Below, one piece after another: positions 4,995 through 5,972 of a stretch of DNA of 5,972 bases. The translations under genes were made by a program, and so were the position numbers. Each line of letters opens with the position of its first letter. Positions within the stretch are counted from its first letter, which is position 1. The notes under the pieces are model-generated. The model was not told the DNA's origin, ran no database searches, and saw only the letters and a list, made by a program, of their open reading frames with translations. The DNA is from Pseudobdellovibrionaceae bacterium (GTDB taxonomy: Bacteria; Bdellovibrionota; Bdellovibrionia; Bdellovibrionales; JAMPXM01): NCBI GenBank assembly GCA_913776405.1, contig CAJYOV010000631.1, positions 1-5,972 on the forward strand. The letters run 5' to 3'.

Positions 4995-5972
4995 ATGGTA
5001 GAACTCGCAACGCGATTTGCGCAGAATCCACTTTTGCGTCCATCGGATTTGAAACCGTCAACACCCGGTCTCAAGATCGAATGCTTGTTAAATCCAGGCG
5101 TCTTTCGCTTTGAAGGTAAGACTTGGCTTCTCGTTCGCGTCGCTGAGCGCCCCGAGCAAAAAGACGGTTCTATCTCTTTTCCGATTCTGACGGCCGACGG
5201 CAAGATGGACCTCATCCACATCGATAAAAACGACCCTGAGTTGAAGGCCGATGACCCTCGAGTCATCACTTACAAGGGCCACGACTACTTAACGACACTT
5301 TCGCACTTGCGCCTTCTCTGTAGCGATGACGGCGTCAGCTTCTATGAGCCAGATCAGGCACCGCTGCTTGTCGGCGAAGGTCCTCTGCAAACATTCGGCA
5401 TCGAAGACTGCCGCGTTTCAAAGATCGACAACACTTATTATCTGACCTTCACGGCCGTCTCCGAAAATGGAGTCGGCGTCGGCATGCGCACGACGACCAA
5501 CTGGAAGTCGTTTGAATCAAAGGGGTTGATTCTTCCGCCGCATAACAAAGACTGCGCTCTCTTTGAAGAGAAAGTAGGCGGCAAGTTCTACGCGCTCCAT
5601 CGCCCAAGCAGCGTCGACTTAGGTGGCAATTACATTTGGCTTGCAGAGTCTCCAGATGGAATTCACTGGGGCAATCACAAGTGCCTTGCTCGAACACGCG
5701 AAGGCGCTTGGGACTCTCAGCGAATCGGTGCTGGCGCGGCTCCCATCAAAACGAAAAAGGGCTGGCTCGAAATTTATCACGGGGCGAATGAGAAAAGTCA
5801 GTATTGCTTAGGTGCCTTGCTGCTTGATTTAAACGACCCTTCGAAAGTTCTTGCGCGGTCCGAAGCACCAATCATGACACCGAAAGAGCCTTACGAGCTC
5901 ACAGGCTTCTTCGGCAATGTCGTCTTTACGAATGGGCACGTCGTCGATGGCGATCGTCTCACGATCTACTAC
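4995..5972 (+). CDS. GH130-family glycoside phosphorylase/hydrolase (mannosyl-type), C-terminus cut by window edge
   Basis: The frame from the ATG at 4995 is open to the end (326 codons), and the family's usual length suggests only a few tens of residues are missing. The five-bladed beta-propeller pattern of GH130 runs throughout: RFAQNPLLRPSDLKP (7-21), NPGVF (33-37), LLVRVAER (45-52), FGIEDCRVSKIDNTYYLTF (134-152, cited in part), LHRPS (201-205), GIHW (222-225), GAGAAPIKTKKGWLEIYHGA (245-264) and LTGFFGNVVFTNG (302-314). Asp138 is the expected general acid. Arg203 and His262 stand where phosphate-binding basic residues occur in the phosphorylase members, which favours a beta-mannoside phosphorylase (mannose 1-phosphate release from a disaccharide or glycan) over a hydrolase. 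The exact substrate cannot be told. There is no signal peptide, so it is cytoplasmic. The family motif EDPR reads EDCR here. A GAGGGGGG ribosome site lies 8 bases before the ATG. Further genes of the unit would lie beyond the window. Confidence 0.92.
   Translation, partial: MVELATRFAQNPLLRPSDLKPSTPGLKIECLLNPGVFRFEGKTWLLVRVAERPEQKDGSISFPILTADGKMDLIHIDKNDPELKADDPRVITYKGHDYLTTLSHLRLLCSDDGVSFYEPDQAPLLVGEGPLQTFGIEDCRVSKIDNTYYLTFTAVSENGVGVGMRTTTNWKSFESKGLILPPHNKDCALFEEKVGGKFYALHRPSSVDLGGNYIWLAESPDGIHWGNHKCLARTREGAWDSQRIGAGAAPIKTKKGWLEIYHGANEKSQYCLGALLLDLNDPSKVLARSEAPIMTPKEPYELTGFFGNVVFTNGHVVDGDRLTIYY

Noticed and set aside
4874..5282. Two minus-strand frames opposite the start of the GH130 gene
   Set aside because: They are antisense shadows of a well-supported GH130 gene, and one begins inside its terminator-proximal leader.

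Overview
The window looks like ordinary chromosome from a free-living Gram-negative bacterium of roughly 50% GC. A Bdellovibrio-like (Bdellovibrionota) origin is my best guess. It rests on general gene style: a stand-alone Fis-type helix-turn-helix protein, an NhaR-like LysR regulator, Sec-exported proteins of unknown function and a flagellar-rod relative. No rRNA, tRNA, CRISPR array, insertion sequence or phage gene was seen.

Layout. Bases 1-4068 hold five genes, all on the minus strand. Read in their own direction (right to left) they are a SAM-dependent methyltransferase (2959-4068), a small protein resembling the ribosome hibernation factor HPF/RaiA (2360-2791), a LysR regulator (998-2110), a small Fis-type DNA-binding protein (345-623), and a Sec-exported protein that runs off the left edge (1-258). 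The HPF-like, LysR and Fis-type genes are each followed by a clear intrinsic terminator, so this is a series of separate transcription units. Only the methyltransferase and HPF-like genes might share a transcript. The 374 bases between the Fis-type gene and the LysR gene hold no convincing gene but contain a palindrome, a 38-base hairpin and a terminator that could work in both directions.

From 4069 the direction changes. A divergent intergenic region leads into a plus-strand gene (4216-4830) and its terminator. Then comes a GH130 glycoside phosphorylase/hydrolase gene (4995 to the right edge), lacking only its C-terminal end.

The most interesting item is the 4216-4830 product. It starts with a Sec signal peptide, yet its middle carries the two most recognisable stretches of the flagellar proximal-rod protein FlgC, with the segment between them greatly shortened and a new C-terminal tail added. 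FlgC is normally exported through the flagellar type III apparatus without a cleaved signal. This therefore looks like a rod protein rerouted to the periplasm or outside by Sec. A possible flagellar sigma-28-like promoter lies upstream.

There is no evidence that the genes form one pathway. The transcription factors, methyltransferase and sugar enzyme appear to be independent neighbours.
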